Part shown: positions 44,535-53,754 of the stretch, in pieces
Numbering within the stretch: the first letter of the stretch is position 1
Layout: every line of letters starts with the position of its first letter
Notes under the pieces: generated by a model
What the model was told of the DNA's origin: nothing
Database searches by the model: none
What the model saw: only the letters and a program-made list of their open reading frames with translations
Source of the DNA: Nocardiopsis terrae
GTDB taxonomy: Bacteria; Actinomycetota; Actinomycetes; Streptosporangiales; Streptosporangiaceae
Direction of reading: 5' to 3'
DNA: 64,000 bases
NCBI RefSeq assembly: GCF_014651695.1
Contig: NZ_BMXJ01000004.1
Span: 351,611-415,610, forward strand
Translations under genes and position numbers: made by a program

Positions 44535-45331
44535 TCCTTGTCCTTCGTGGCCGTGGCCGATGAGCCGGTACGGGTGGAACGGCGGGTCACCGGGTTGTCC
44601 GCGGCACCGGTGATGGCGGCCACGATCTCCTCGTAACTGGTCTCCGCGATGGGGAAGTCCCCGGCGGTGCGGCCCAGGCGGAGCACGACCGCCCGGTCGG
44701 CGACCGCACGCACGTCGGCCATGTTGTGGCTGATCAGTACGACGCCCAGCCCCTGGTCGCGCAGCCGTTCGATGAGGTCCAGGACCTGGGCGGTCTGTGC
44801 CACGCCCAGCGCGGCGGTCGGCTCGTCGAGCATGACCACCCGGGGCTGGCCCAGCAGGGAGCGGGCGATCGCGATGATCTGGCGCTGGCCGCCGGACAGG
44901 GAGGCGACGGGGACCCGCAGGCTGGGGATGCTCACCGACAGCGAGTCGAGGAGCTCCACGGCCCGGCGCTCCATCTCGACCTCGTCGAGGGTGCCGGGGA
45001 AGTGGAGGCGCTCGTTGCCCAGGAAGAGGTTGCCGACGATGTCCAGGTTGTCGCACAGGGCGAGGTCCTGGTAGATGGTGGCGATGCCGAGGCGCTGGGC
45101 GTCGGACGGCGCTCCGATGGTGACCGGGTCACCGTCCCAGGAGATGACGCCGCCGCTGTCCGCGGGGTGGGCGCCGGCGATGACCTTGACGAGGGTCGAC
45201 TTGCCCGCGCCGTTGTCACCGAGCAGGGCGACGACCTCACCGGGGTCGACGTGGAAGTCGACCTCGCTGAGCGCCTTCACGGCCCCGAAGGTCTTGGAGA
45301 TCCCGGAGAGTTCCAGGACGGGTGTGCTCAT
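44531..45331 (-). CDS. Sugar ABC transporter ATP-binding protein (single NBD)
   Basis: A 266-residue ATPase with one nucleotide-binding domain, unlike the double-domain RbsA/XylG of enterobacteria. Walker A is GDNGAGKST, the Q loop lies in IYQDLALCDNL, the signature is LSGGQRQIIAIARSL, and Walker B is VVMLDEPTAAL with the switch histidine in ISHNM. A Thr/Ser-rich tail ends it. It drives the permease encoded next. The gene follows an intercistronic hairpin at 45399-45432 that may reduce its expression relative to the binding protein. Confidence 0.93.
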   Translation of the reverse strand: MSTPVLELSGISKTFGAVKALSEVDFHVDPGEVVALLGDNGAGKSTLVKVIAGAHPADSGGVISWDGDPVTIGAPSDAQRLGIATIYQDLALCDNLDIVGNLFLGNERLHFPGTLDEVEMERRAVELLDSLSVSIPSLRVPVASLSGGQRQIIAIARSLLGQPRVVMLDEPTAALGVAQTAQVLDLIERLRDQGLGVVLISHNMADVRAVADRAVVLRLGRTAGDFPIAETSYEEIVAAITGAADNPVTRRSTRTGSSATATKDKE

Positions 45332-45398
45332 GTGCTTGTTTCTCTTTCTCGCCCCGGCGGGACGGGTCCGGTTGCTCCGTCCCAGGTGGGGCGTCGCA

Positions 45399-45432
45399 CC
45401 CGGGCCGCCCCGACCGTGCGGGGCGGCCCGGG
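45399..45432 (-). promoter_or_regulatory. Intercistronic hairpin between binding-protein and ATPase genes
   Basis: CCCGGGCCGCCCC at 45399-45411 pairs with GGGGCGGCCCGGG at 45420-45432. Such hairpins commonly stabilise the upstream binding-protein message or partly terminate, giving more binding protein than ATPase. Confidence 0.65.
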
Positions 45433-45444
45433 CACCGGACCTGG

Positions 45445-46590
45445 TTAGAGGGCTTCCTGGCAGAATTCGAAGTCGGCGTAGTCTTCGGTGCAGATCTCCT
45501 CGATGGTGTAGAAACCGTCGGAGACGACCGTGTCGCCGATGTTCTCCTCGGTGACCGCGACGGGGTCGAGCAGTACGGCGCTGACCGGCTCGCCGTCGGC
45601 GTCCTCGACCTCGGTGAGGGTGTGCTCACCGGCTTCGAGGTCCTCGCCGGTGGCGAGGGAGACGGCCATGGCGGCGGCGACCTGGGCCTCGGGGCGGATG
45701 GCCTTGTAGACGGTCATGTACTGCTCGCCGGAGACGATCCGCTGGATGCCGTGGAGCTCGGCGTCCTGACCGGTGACCGGGGGAAGCTCGTCCGCCGGGA
45801 CACCGGCGCTGCGCAGGGCGGAGATGATGCCCGCCGCCATGCCGTCGTTGGCCGAGTACACGCCGATGATCTCGTCCAGGCCGAGGGAGGTGATGGCGCC
45901 CTCCATCTGGCTGTTGGCCTCGTCCGGCGACCAGTCGGGGGTGTCGAACTCCTGGCCGATCTCGACCTGGCCCTCGAAGATCTCGTGGGCGCCGGCCTTG
46001 AAGTCGCCGGCGTTGGGGTCGGTCGGGGAGCCGTTGATCATGACGATCTGGCCGTCGCCCGCGGTGCCCTCCTGTTCGAGGGCGCCCAGGAGCGCCTCGG
46101 CCTGGACCTGGCCGACCCGGAAGTTGTCGAAGGAGACGTACATGTCCACGCCGCCCTGGGCGAGGCGGTCGTAGGCCACGACGGGCACGCCCTGGCTGCT
46201 CGCCTCGTTGACGGTACCGGCGGCGGCCTCGGAGTCGACCGCGCCGAGCACGAGCACGTCGACCCCGTCGGTCAGCATCGCCTGGGCCTGGGTCTGCTGC
46301 TCGTCGACGTCCTGGTCGGCGTTGGCGTAGGAGAGTTCGCAGTTGGGGCAGAGGTTCTCCAGCGCCTCCTCGAAGTAGGGGCGGTCGAAGGCCTCGTAAC
46401 GGGCCGTCTGGAGTTCGGGGAGGAGGAGTCCGACGTGGAAACCCTCCTCGATGCTGTGCGTCTCGACCTCTTCGTCCGAACCGCTCGTGGTGAGCGAGCC
46501 GCAGGCGCTGGTGAACAGGGCCAGCGCGGCGCTGGCGGCGGCGATACCGAAGACGGTTGAACGTCGGGACTGGGGGCGTCTTGTACTCAA
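45445..46590 (-). CDS. Sugar-binding lipoprotein of a xylose-type ABC transporter
   Basis: A 381-residue periplasmic-binding-protein-type lipoprotein. The signal peptide ends ALFTSACGS, with C30 the lipid-modified residue. The type I fold is shown by HVGLLLPELQTARYEAFDRP and DVLVLGAVDSEAAAGTVNEA, while VPVVAYDRL and YVSFDNFRVGQVQAEALL are shared with xylose-binding XylF. A pentose or similar sugar is likely, not proven. TTG 46590 is the only start with a ribosome site (AGAGAGG). It heads the operon, and a ROK regulator lies just upstream. Confidence 0.9.
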   Translation of the reverse strand: MSTRRPQSRRSTVFGIAAASAALALFTSACGSLTTSGSDEEVETHSIEEGFHVGLLLPELQTARYEAFDRPYFEEALENLCPNCELSYANADQDVDEQQTQAQAMLTDGVDVLVLGAVDSEAAAGTVNEASSQGVPVVAYDRLAQGGVDMYVSFDNFRVGQVQAEALLGALEQEGTAGDGQIVMINGSPTDPNAGDFKAGAHEIFEGQVEIGQEFDTPDWSPDEANSQMEGAITSLGLDEIIGVYSANDGMAAGIISALRSAGVPADELPPVTGQDAELHGIQRIVSGEQYMTVYKAIRPEAQVAAAMAVSLATGEDLEAGEHTLTEVEDADGEPVSAVLLDPVAVTEENIGDTVVSDGFYTIEEICTEDYADFEFCQEAL

Positions 46591-46648
46591 CGCGGGGGAC
46601 CTCTCTTGCGGAACCGGTGCGGGTGAGAACTCGCGATTGATGATGTGA

Positions 46649-46729
46649 AGTAGAACCCCGCGGCCACCTTGCCGTCAACTCATGAACACATAACCGAAAC
46701 ATCACAAGTGTTAGCTTCATAACATGAAG
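46649..46729 (-). promoter_or_regulatory. Promoter and operator of the sugar ABC operon
   Basis: On the minus strand TTGACG (46678-46673) and TCTACT (46654-46649) are 18 bp apart, about 55 bases before the TTG start. Just upstream, CTTCAT-AAC-ATGAAG at 46715-46729 is a perfect inverted repeat in an AT-rich stretch, a plausible binding site for the ROK repressor encoded nearby. Confidence 0.5.
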
Positions 46730-46903
46730 TCATTAAAAGCGCAGGTCAGAGCGGTTCCCCAGGGGTGTGACCTGCTGTCAACCACACGTGGTGGAAGCCC
46801 ACGGATTCGCAGGCAGGTGTCCGCCTGGTGGGTGGGACCGACCTCCCGCGCCCTGCGCTCACCTCGGGTGGAGGGTGCGGGGGCGGCTGCCGCCCCAACC
46901 CCG

Positions 46904-46961
46904 GTGATCTTGCTACCAGGGGCAACTTCGGCGCCGAAGTTGCCCCTGGTAGCAAGATCAC
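46904..46961. repeat. Interspersed palindromic repeat, copy 1
   Basis: A perfect 58-bp palindrome (29-bp arms, centre GGCGCC at 46930-46935). It starts GTGATCTTGCTACCAGGGGC. The second copy is at 58020-58085. The copies share the whole sequence except one arm position (AACTTC here, AAGTTC there), and the opposite arm changes to match, so pairing is kept. It lies 65 bp past the ROK gene stop. CGAAAAGG follows, as in copy 2. Confidence 0.9.
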
Positions 46962-47026
46962 GGCGAAAAGGGGGGATCCAAACCTGGCCGGGGCGGGTGA
47001 TCCGGGACCGGGACGCGGCGCCGTGT

Positions 47027-48202
47027 TCAGCTCAGGTTGTGAGCGGCCGTGAGCAGCGCGCCACGGAGTGAGGCGTCCTCGCCCAGGGCGCTGGGAACCA
47101 GTTCGAGCTGGGCCAGGGCTCCGCCCAGGGTCCCCAGCTCCATCGCCCGGCGCATGGGCTCCAGCAGCAGGTCACCGGCATCGGCCAGGTCTCCGCCCAC
47201 CACCACCAGGTCCGGGTTGAACAGGTTGGCCGTGATCGCGGTGCCCTGGCCCAGGGCGGTTCCGGCCTCGGCGATGATCCGGCGGCTCCCGGGATCCCCC
47301 CGCAGGGCGGAGGCGACCACCTCGTTGAGCCGGACCCGGTCCGTCCCCGACCCCAGGTCGTGGTTCCTGGGCAGCATGTTCAACAGGTACCCGGTGCCGA
47401 CGAAGGTCTCCAGGCAGCCGCGGTTGCCGCAGCGGCACACCTGCCCGCGTGAGTCGAGCCCGATGTGGCCGATTTCGCCGGCGGTACCGCCCGCCCCCCG
47501 GAAGAGCTGGCCGGACATGACGATGCCCGCGCCGATCCCCTCCCCCAGGACCAGTTGGATGACGTGGTCGGCCCCCTGGGCGGCGCCCAGCTTCCGTTCG
47601 GCCACAACCGCGAGGTTCGCGTCGTTCTCGGCCAGCACGGGCAGGCCCAGCCTCTCCTCCAGCGCCGCGGCCGGACGGAAGCCCGACCAGCGGGGCAGAC
47701 AGGAGATGGCGCCGACCGCACCGCTGCCGGGATCGATCGGACCCGGCACCGAGGCCACCGCCGAGGCGACCGTGCCCAGGTCGATCCGGGCCCCCAGCAG
47801 GGCGGTCTCGGTCAACCAGGCGGCCCGGCGGACCGCACGGGCGGGGTCGGCGGTGACCTCGTAGGCGATGGACTCGTGGGCGAGCATGTTGCCCTCGCTG
47901 TCACCGATCGCCACCCGGATCCGGTCGACGGCGAAGTCGATCGCCACCACCGTTCCCGGCGGGCGCAGGAGGGTGACGGCCCGGGCCCGGCGCCCGTTGG
48001 AGGAGGTGTTGCGGACCGACACGGTCCCTGCGGCACGCAGGCCCCGCACGATGTTGGAGACACTGGCCGCCGACAGTCCCGTGGCCCGGGCCAGTTCGGC
48101 CTGTGTCCGGGTGCCGTCGCGGCGGAGCACGTCCACGACGCGGCGCTCGTTGGCCTGCCGCAGCGCGGACTGGGATCCCGGGGTCGTGCCGGTCTCGGTC
48201 AC
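47027..48202 (-). CDS. ROK-family transcriptional repressor (XylR/NagC type)
   Basis: A 391-residue protein. A MarR-like winged helix at about residues 15-70 (ANERRVVDVLRRDGTRTQAE, then GLSAASVSNIVRGLR) precedes a ROK sugar-kinase-like domain. The zinc motif is CRCGNRGCLE and the phosphate-binding type stretch is LGEGIGAGIVMSGQLFRGAG. ROK repressors bind a sugar and release DNA. Placement beside the xylose-type ABC operon and a palindrome upstream of that operon suggest it controls the transporter. GTG 48202 is preferred for spacing from AAGGGG; GTG 48205 is in frame too. Confidence 0.88.
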   Translation of the reverse strand: MTETGTTPGSQSALRQANERRVVDVLRRDGTRTQAELARATGLSAASVSNIVRGLRAAGTVSVRNTSSNGRRARAVTLLRPPGTVVAIDFAVDRIRVAIGDSEGNMLAHESIAYEVTADPARAVRRAAWLTETALLGARIDLGTVASAVASVPGPIDPGSGAVGAISCLPRWSGFRPAAALEERLGLPVLAENDANLAVVAERKLGAAQGADHVIQLVLGEGIGAGIVMSGQLFRGAGGTAGEIGHIGLDSRGQVCRCGNRGCLETFVGTGYLLNMLPRNHDLGSGTDRVRLNEVVASALRGDPGSRRIIAEAGTALGQGTAITANLFNPDLVVVGGDLADAGDLLLEPMRRAMELGTLGGALAQLELVPSALGEDASLRGALLTAAHNLS

Positions 48203-48314
48203 CACACACCCCTTCGTCCTCGTTCCGCGCACTCTGGCGTTGTTTCGAGGAATGCTACAAGCAGTGAACGGAGCGCCGAACCCCGGACCCGGTACTGGGG
48301 CTAGGATCCGGAGC

Positions 48315-48914
48315 ATGCCAAGGGAGAGAACCGACCGGCGCGGGTGGGCGGACCGGGTGTCCGGGGCCGTACTGGGCGCCCCGGGGCACGGGCCCCTCGT
48401 GCGGGTCGTGGCGGTGGAGGGCCGTTCGGGCTCGGGGAAGAGCACGGTGGCCGAGGAGGTGCGCCGGGCCCTGGCCGACCGGGGCGAGCCGGTGGCCGTA
48501 CTGACGATGGAGGACCTCTACCCCGGCTGGGACGGCCTGGCCGAGGCTCCGGTACTGCTGCGGGACCGGGTCCTGCTTCCGCTCTCCCGGGGGCGCGAGG
48601 CGTCCTGGTACAGGTACGACTGGGAGCGCGGCGGTTTCGGAACGGAAAGGGTGGGTCTGCCCGCCGACCTGGCCGAGGGCGGAGGCACCCTGATCGTGGA
48701 GGGGTGCGGTTCGGGTGCGGCACCCGTGCGCGGCCTGGTGGACCTGTTGGTGTGGGTGGAGGCGCCCGGGAGAGTGCGGGCGGAGCGGCTCGACAACCGC
48801 GACGACGCCGAGGCTTACGCCCCCCACCGTGCGCGCTGGGCCCGGCAGGAGGACTCCCTCTACGCCCGCGACCACCCCCGGGACCGTGCCGACCTGCACC
48901 TGGACAACTTCTGA
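48315..48914 (+). CDS. Uridine-kinase-like P-loop NTPase
   Basis: A 199-residue protein with the Walker A motif VEGRSGSGKSTVAEE and, 30 residues on, LTMEDLYPGWDGL, where the DLYPG turn recalls nucleoside-kinase substrate loops. IVEGCGSG and WVEAPGRVRAERLDNRDD follow, the latter a lid-like Arg segment. It belongs to the uridine/cytidine-kinase-like group; its own substrate is unclear. ATG 48315 follows GGAG by only a few bases. It is divergent from the ROK gene. Confidence 0.8.
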   Translation: MPRERTDRRGWADRVSGAVLGAPGHGPLVRVVAVEGRSGSGKSTVAEEVRRALADRGEPVAVLTMEDLYPGWDGLAEAPVLLRDRVLLPLSRGREASWYRYDWERGGFGTERVGLPADLAEGGGTLIVEGCGSGAAPVRGLVDLLVWVEAPGRVRAERLDNRDDAEAYAPHRARWARQEDSLYARDHPRDRADLHLDNF

Positions 48915-49058
48915 CGGACGGAACGGCCCGAGGAGGGCCCCGGCCGCAGGAGGCCCCGACGACCGGCGCTCACCCGGCCGTCGGCGCTCCCCGGCCGTCC
49001 GGGTCAGGAGCGCGGGGACACGGCCCCCGCGCCGGTCTGGGCACGCCGATCCGAGTGG

Positions 49059-51188
49059 TCAGTCGCGGCGCCGGGGAGGCTGGGAGCAGAGCTGCCGGGC
49101 CCTGGCCAGGTCGCGGTCCATCATCTGCAGGCCCTCCACCAGTCTGCGGTCCTGCCCGGGAATGTTCTGCAGACGGAACTCCCTGGACTCCCGCAGGGCA
49201 TCGCTCCCGTGGCGGTGCGAACGCTGCACGGTCAGGACCACCCAGGCGAGGAAGGAGGCCGCGGAGGCCAGGAAGAACAGCATCCCGATCCCGGAGTCCG
49301 GGGCTGCCGAGGCCAGGACGAAGGAAGCGCCCAGGAGGGGGATCACGGCCAGCCCCAGCATCACCTGCACGCTCCGGTGCTCGTTCTGGGCGGCCACCGC
49401 CCCGGCGAGCATCTGGTGCTCCCGGTCCAGCACCTCCTTCTTCCGCTCCCAGACCCCGCGCTGCCGGGCGAGGGTGACGATGCTCGGAAGAGCCGCGTAG
49501 ACCGCCGCCGCGTACCCGGCCCGGCGGGCGCCCGAGGCGGACTCCACCCGTGACCACAGGGCCGAGGTCCACACCCGCACTCCGGGCAGGCCGCCCGGGT
49601 CCGGCGCCACCGCGAGTTCCGGGTGCAGCAGGAAGGTCAGCACCAGGGCGGGCTCCGTCCTGCCCTCGAACCTCCGCCAGCCGACGAGGTTCTGTGTGAG
49701 CTCCCCGTGGAAGGCCGCCCCGGTCCGTTCCGCTGTCTCGATGTCCCGGGCCAGCTGGCTCAGCTGTGCGCTGTCCCCGGTCCGGTGCGCCGACATCTGG
49801 CGCAACAGCTCCGGGCGGGCCAGCAGCATCAGCTCGTTGGCCTCGTGGCCGCCGGTGATGAGCGGGCGCGGATCGTGGAACAACCGGCCCAGCCCCGCGA
49901 CCGTCAGGTCGTGCCCCCGAAAACGGGGCGCCAGTTCCGGGGCGGCCTGGGCCACGAAGGAGGCCACCGCCATGTTCGCGTCCCGGACCTCCCGGCGGAA
50001 CAGCGATCGGTCGACTCGGGTGTCGTTGATGTCGTTGATGACCCAGGAGCCGAGCATGGCCCGCTCGGCGTGGTCCCCGAAGACCGTGACCGCGTCCGAC
50101 CAGTTCTCCTGCATGGCCGCGGCGAGTACCTCGATCCGGGTGAACCGGACCCCGGCGAAGTGGTAGGGCGGCGCCTCCCCCGAGGGGAACGGACCGGCGG
50201 CGGAGGGCGTGCGGGCGCCGGGACCGGGCGGAGCGGGTTCCGGAGACTGGTTCGGCGCGTGCCCCGGTTCGGGCCGGGGAGACGGGCGCGCGCCTCCCTC
50301 GACCTCGGTGTGGTGCAGGGTGAGCGGGGTCCGCGGCCCCTCCTCGACCCGGGTGGGCGCCACGGTCTCCACGGGGTCCGGCGAGGTGCCGGCCACCAGG
50401 TGGTGGAAGAGGGCGGCGGCGTCGGGGCGCCGTTTCGGCTCCTTGTCCAGACAGGCGAGGACGACGTCCAGCAGCGGACCGGACAGGTCGCCGGTGTCGG
50501 GCTCCCCGGAGAGCACCCTGGCGATGCGCGAGGCCTGGGTGGGCCCGTGGAAGGCCTCCCGGCCGGTGGCGGCGAACACCATCACCGAAGCCCAGGAGAA
50601 GACGTCCACGGCTGAGGAGAGCCGCATCCCCTCCAGCTGCTCGGGGGCCATGTATCCGACTGTCCCGACGATGCCGCTGGCGGTCACCGAGGTGGTCTCC
50701 ACCGCGCGGGCGATCCCGAAGTCGATCACCCGGGGCCCGTCCGGGGCCAGCATGATGTTCTCCGGTTTCAGGTCCCGGTGCACCACCCCGGCGGCGTGGA
50801 TGGCCGCCAGCGCGGTCGCGGTGGCGACCGCCAGGCGCTGGAGTTCGGCGCCCCGGCGGGGGCCGTCCTCGGCGACGGCGCGCTGGAGGGTGGGGCCGTC
50901 GATGTACTCGGTGGCGATCCATGGTTGGTCGGCAGTGGGGTCCGCGTCCAGGATCGCCGCGATGCAGAACCCGCTCACCCTGCGGGCCTGGTCCACCTCG
51001 GCGGCGAACCTGCGCCGCATGTCCTCGTCGCCCGCCCAGTTGGCGTGCAGCAGCTTCACCGCCGCACGGGTGCCGTCCCCGGCCTCACCGAGGAACACCT
51101 CGCCGAAACCGCCTCTGCCGAGCGAACGCAACAGGCGGTAGGGGCCGACCGTGCGTCCGGGGGCGGCCAGGTCCGTGGTCTCGTCCAC
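49059..51188 (-). CDS. Membrane-anchored Ser/Thr protein kinase A
   Basis: A 709-residue kinase. Residues 15-280 form a Hanks-type kinase domain: Gly loop LGRGGFGEVFLG, lysine K45, HRDLKPEN with catalytic D139, and D156-F-G. A Pro-rich linker (about 285-355) is followed by a conserved domain opening PPYHFAGVRF that I do not recognise, then a coiled coil and two transmembrane helices (LGLAVIPLLGASFVLASA and MLFFLASAASFLAWVVL). Both ends should be cytoplasmic, so this kinase has no outer sensor domain. GTG 51188 follows AAAGGTGG. It is the tandem paralogue of the next kinase and lies downstream of two membrane proteins on the same strand. Confidence 0.9.
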   Translation of the reverse strand: MDETTDLAAPGRTVGPYRLLRSLGRGGFGEVFLGEAGDGTRAAVKLLHANWAGDEDMRRRFAAEVDQARRVSGFCIAAILDADPTADQPWIATEYIDGPTLQRAVAEDGPRRGAELQRLAVATATALAAIHAAGVVHRDLKPENIMLAPDGPRVIDFGIARAVETTSVTASGIVGTVGYMAPEQLEGMRLSSAVDVFSWASVMVFAATGREAFHGPTQASRIARVLSGEPDTGDLSGPLLDVVLACLDKEPKRRPDAAALFHHLVAGTSPDPVETVAPTRVEEGPRTPLTLHHTEVEGGARPSPRPEPGHAPNQSPEPAPPGPGARTPSAAGPFPSGEAPPYHFAGVRFTRIEVLAAAMQENWSDAVTVFGDHAERAMLGSWVINDINDTRVDRSLFRREVRDANMAVASFVAQAAPELAPRFRGHDLTVAGLGRLFHDPRPLITGGHEANELMLLARPELLRQMSAHRTGDSAQLSQLARDIETAERTGAAFHGELTQNLVGWRRFEGRTEPALVLTFLLHPELAVAPDPGGLPGVRVWTSALWSRVESASGARRAGYAAAVYAALPSIVTLARQRGVWERKKEVLDREHQMLAGAVAAQNEHRSVQVMLGLAVIPLLGASFVLASAAPDSGIGMLFFLASAASFLAWVVLTVQRSHRHGSDALRESREFRLQNIPGQDRRLVEGLQMMDRDLARARQLCSQPPRRRD

Positions 51189-51256
51189 GAGCCCACCTTT
51201 CCTTGTTCTCTTGTCGGCCCTGTCCGGGAGGGGTCCGGCCGGAAGGGTCCGTCGGG

Positions 51257-53623
51257 TCAGCCCGCGGTGATCCTCCGCGCCTGGGCCAGGTCGCTGCGGA
51301 TGCGGTTCACGCCCGAGGTCAGCTGGGGCAGCTGGTGACCGGAGTTGCTCAACTCCATGATCCGCTGGCTCCTGCGCTTGGCGTCGCCGCACATCACCAC
51401 GTTCGTGACGGCACTGCCGAACGCACCGAGGAGCGCGAAGAGGCCCGCGTAGATCAGGAGGGTGCCGATCAGGCTCACGACGAGGGCCATGTTGCCCGCG
51501 TCCGCGGCCGCGTCCAGGACGAACCCGACGGGCAACGCGACGATGCCGTACCTGCACCACCGGGTCCAGGCCGACAGGCGCTCCTGGAAGCGCACCTTCT
51601 CCTGGAGCGCCTCGTGTGTCCCGGACACCTCGGAGTAGCGATCCTCCCAGTAACGGCGCTGCTGTGCCAGGGCCCGGATGGTGTTCATGGCCCCGTAGAC
51701 CGCTGCGGCGTACCCGGCGCTGTCCGGGTTGGCGGCGTCGGTGACGCGCTGCCAGAGGATGTCCACCCACTCGGCCGCCCCGGCGTCGCCTCCGGTGCCC
51801 GGCGGGGTAACGCCTTCGGGGTTGAGGAGGAAGGCGAGGACCAGTGCGGGGTTGACGTTGGGCCGGGTCGAGCGCCATCCGGCGAGTTCGCGGGAGAGGT
51901 GCTCGTGCAGGGCGGTCCCGGCGCGTTCGGCCCGGTACAGCTCCTCGGCGAGCCGCTGATGGGCGCCGGGCTCGGGAGCGTGGTGGGCGTTCATGGTGCT
52001 CAGCACCTCGGGGCGGGCCAACAGCACGAGCTCGTTGGACATCGGCGCACCGGTGAGCAGCGGACGGGGGTCCGCGAACAGCTCCTTCAGCTCCGCCACC
52101 GACACTCCCCGGCCGCGGAAGATCGGCGGCAGGTCCGGGCGCACCTGGGCGACGAAGGAGGCCACGGCCAGGTTGGCGTCCCTGACCTCGCGTCGGAACA
52201 GGGAGCGGTCGATCGTGGTGTCACGCAGGTCGTCCATGATCCAGGCGCCCAGGGCCGCGCGTTCGGCGGGGTCGTTGAAGAGCTGGACGGCGGCGTTCCA
52301 GTTCTGCTGCAGAGCCTCGGCCAGAGACCCCGGGTCGACGAACCGGACCCCGGCGAAGTGGTAGGGGGGCACACCGCCGGTGTGCCCGGAGGCGGAAGTG
52401 TGCGGCCCCGAGGCGTAGGGGCCGTAACCGTGGTGGCCCGAGCCGGACGGGTCCGGTCCGGGGGCGCCCTGTCCGTAATGGCCGGAGGCGTGCGGCGCCG
52501 GCGTGTGCGGTGCCTGCGCCGGAGGGGCGGCGGGGGCCTCCTGCGAAGCGACCCGGGTGTAGGCGCGGGTGGGGTCGGCCTTGGCGGGCGGCGCCACCCG
52601 GGTGGGGTCGACGGGCACGACGCCGAGCGGCGGGTGCCCGGCGACCCTGGTCCGGTCGACGCCGATCCGGGTCCGGTCGTCGGAGCGGGGCGCCACCGAG
52701 GCGGCCTCGTGGTCGGGTGCCGGGGTGAGGGTCGTGGCCTCGTGGTCGGGCGCGGGGGCGGGGGTTGTGTGCGCGTGCCCCCCGGTCCGGTTCGGTCCCC
52801 GGGCCGGCCCGCCGCCCGAGGGGGCGGCGATCAGCAGTCTCATGAGGGACTCGGCGTCGGGCCGTCCTCCGGGGTCCTTGTCCAGACAGCCGCGGAGGGC
52901 GTCGGCGAACGGGCCCTCCAGACCGCCCAGGTCGGGTGCGCCGCCCAGGATGCGGGCGATGCGCGAGGCCTGGGTGGGTCCGGGGAAGGCCTCCCGGCCG
53001 GTGGCGGCGAACACCATCACCGAAGCCCAGGAGAAGACGTCCACGGCCGAGGTCAGCCGGGCGCCCTCCAGCTGCTCGGGTGCCATGTACCCGATCGTGC
53101 CGACCACACCGCTGGCGGTCACCGAGGTGGTCTCCACCGCGCGGGCGATCCCGAAGTCGATCACCCGGGGCCCGTCCGGGGCCAGCATGATGTTTTCCGG
53201 TTTCAGGTCCCGATGCACCACCCCGGCGGCGTGGATGGCCGCGAGCGCGGTCGCGGTGCCCACGGCCAGGCGCTGGAGTTCCACCCCGGCGCGCGGTCCG
53301 TCCGTCTCGACGGAGGACTGGAGGGTGGGGCCGTCGATGTACTCGGTGGCGATCCACGGCCGGTCGGCGGTGGGGTCCGCGTCCAGGATCGCCGCGACGC
53401 AGAACCCGCTCACCTTGCGTGCCTGGTCCACCTCGGCGGCGAACCTGCGCCGCATGTCCTCGTCACCCGCCCAGCTGGCGTGCAGCAGCTTCACCGCGGC
53501 CCGGGTGCCGTCCTCGGCCTCACCGAGGAACACCTCACCGAAACCGCCCCGTCCCAGCGAACGAGTCAGTCGGTAGCCGCCGACCTCCTCGGCTTCCGAT
53601 CCCTGGTTCTGAGGGTCGTCCAC
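51257..53623 (-). CDS. Membrane-anchored Ser/Thr protein kinase B (paralogue of A)
   Basis: A 788-residue paralogue of the following kinase, with identical numbering of the key residues (K45, HRD 137-139, DFG 156-158). The kinase domain is nearly identical, with an 86-nt stretch (53109-53194) unchanged from copy A (50674-50759). The linker is longer and differs: repeats of PDHEAT and TRVA-like motifs and a Gly/His/Ser-rich segment (HGYGPYASGPHTSASGHTGG). The PPYHFAGVRF domain and a two-helix C-terminal anchor recur, and both proteins end LAQARR-like. GTG 53623 is preferred; ATG 53680 is an alternative. Substrates are unknown. Confidence 0.88.
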   Translation of the reverse strand: MDDPQNQGSEAEEVGGYRLTRSLGRGGFGEVFLGEAEDGTRAAVKLLHASWAGDEDMRRRFAAEVDQARKVSGFCVAAILDADPTADRPWIATEYIDGPTLQSSVETDGPRAGVELQRLAVGTATALAAIHAAGVVHRDLKPENIMLAPDGPRVIDFGIARAVETTSVTASGVVGTIGYMAPEQLEGARLTSAVDVFSWASVMVFAATGREAFPGPTQASRIARILGGAPDLGGLEGPFADALRGCLDKDPGGRPDAESLMRLLIAAPSGGGPARGPNRTGGHAHTTPAPAPDHEATTLTPAPDHEAASVAPRSDDRTRIGVDRTRVAGHPPLGVVPVDPTRVAPPAKADPTRAYTRVASQEAPAAPPAQAPHTPAPHASGHYGQGAPGPDPSGSGHHGYGPYASGPHTSASGHTGGVPPYHFAGVRFVDPGSLAEALQQNWNAAVQLFNDPAERAALGAWIMDDLRDTTIDRSLFRREVRDANLAVASFVAQVRPDLPPIFRGRGVSVAELKELFADPRPLLTGAPMSNELVLLARPEVLSTMNAHHAPEPGAHQRLAEELYRAERAGTALHEHLSRELAGWRSTRPNVNPALVLAFLLNPEGVTPPGTGGDAGAAEWVDILWQRVTDAANPDSAGYAAAVYGAMNTIRALAQQRRYWEDRYSEVSGTHEALQEKVRFQERLSAWTRWCRYGIVALPVGFVLDAAADAGNMALVVSLIGTLLIYAGLFALLGAFGSAVTNVVMCGDAKRRSQRIMELSNSGHQLPQLTSGVNRIRSDLAQARRITAG

Positions 53624-53754
53624 AGCCCGCCCGTCTCTCTTTCTGTCACCGTTCCCGGGGCGCCCCGGGCGGGGCGCCATGTCAGGGTGCCACAGGGAAC
53701 TGACCGCCCGTACACGCTCCCGGTTCCCACATCCCCTGATCCGATGCCCGGACG

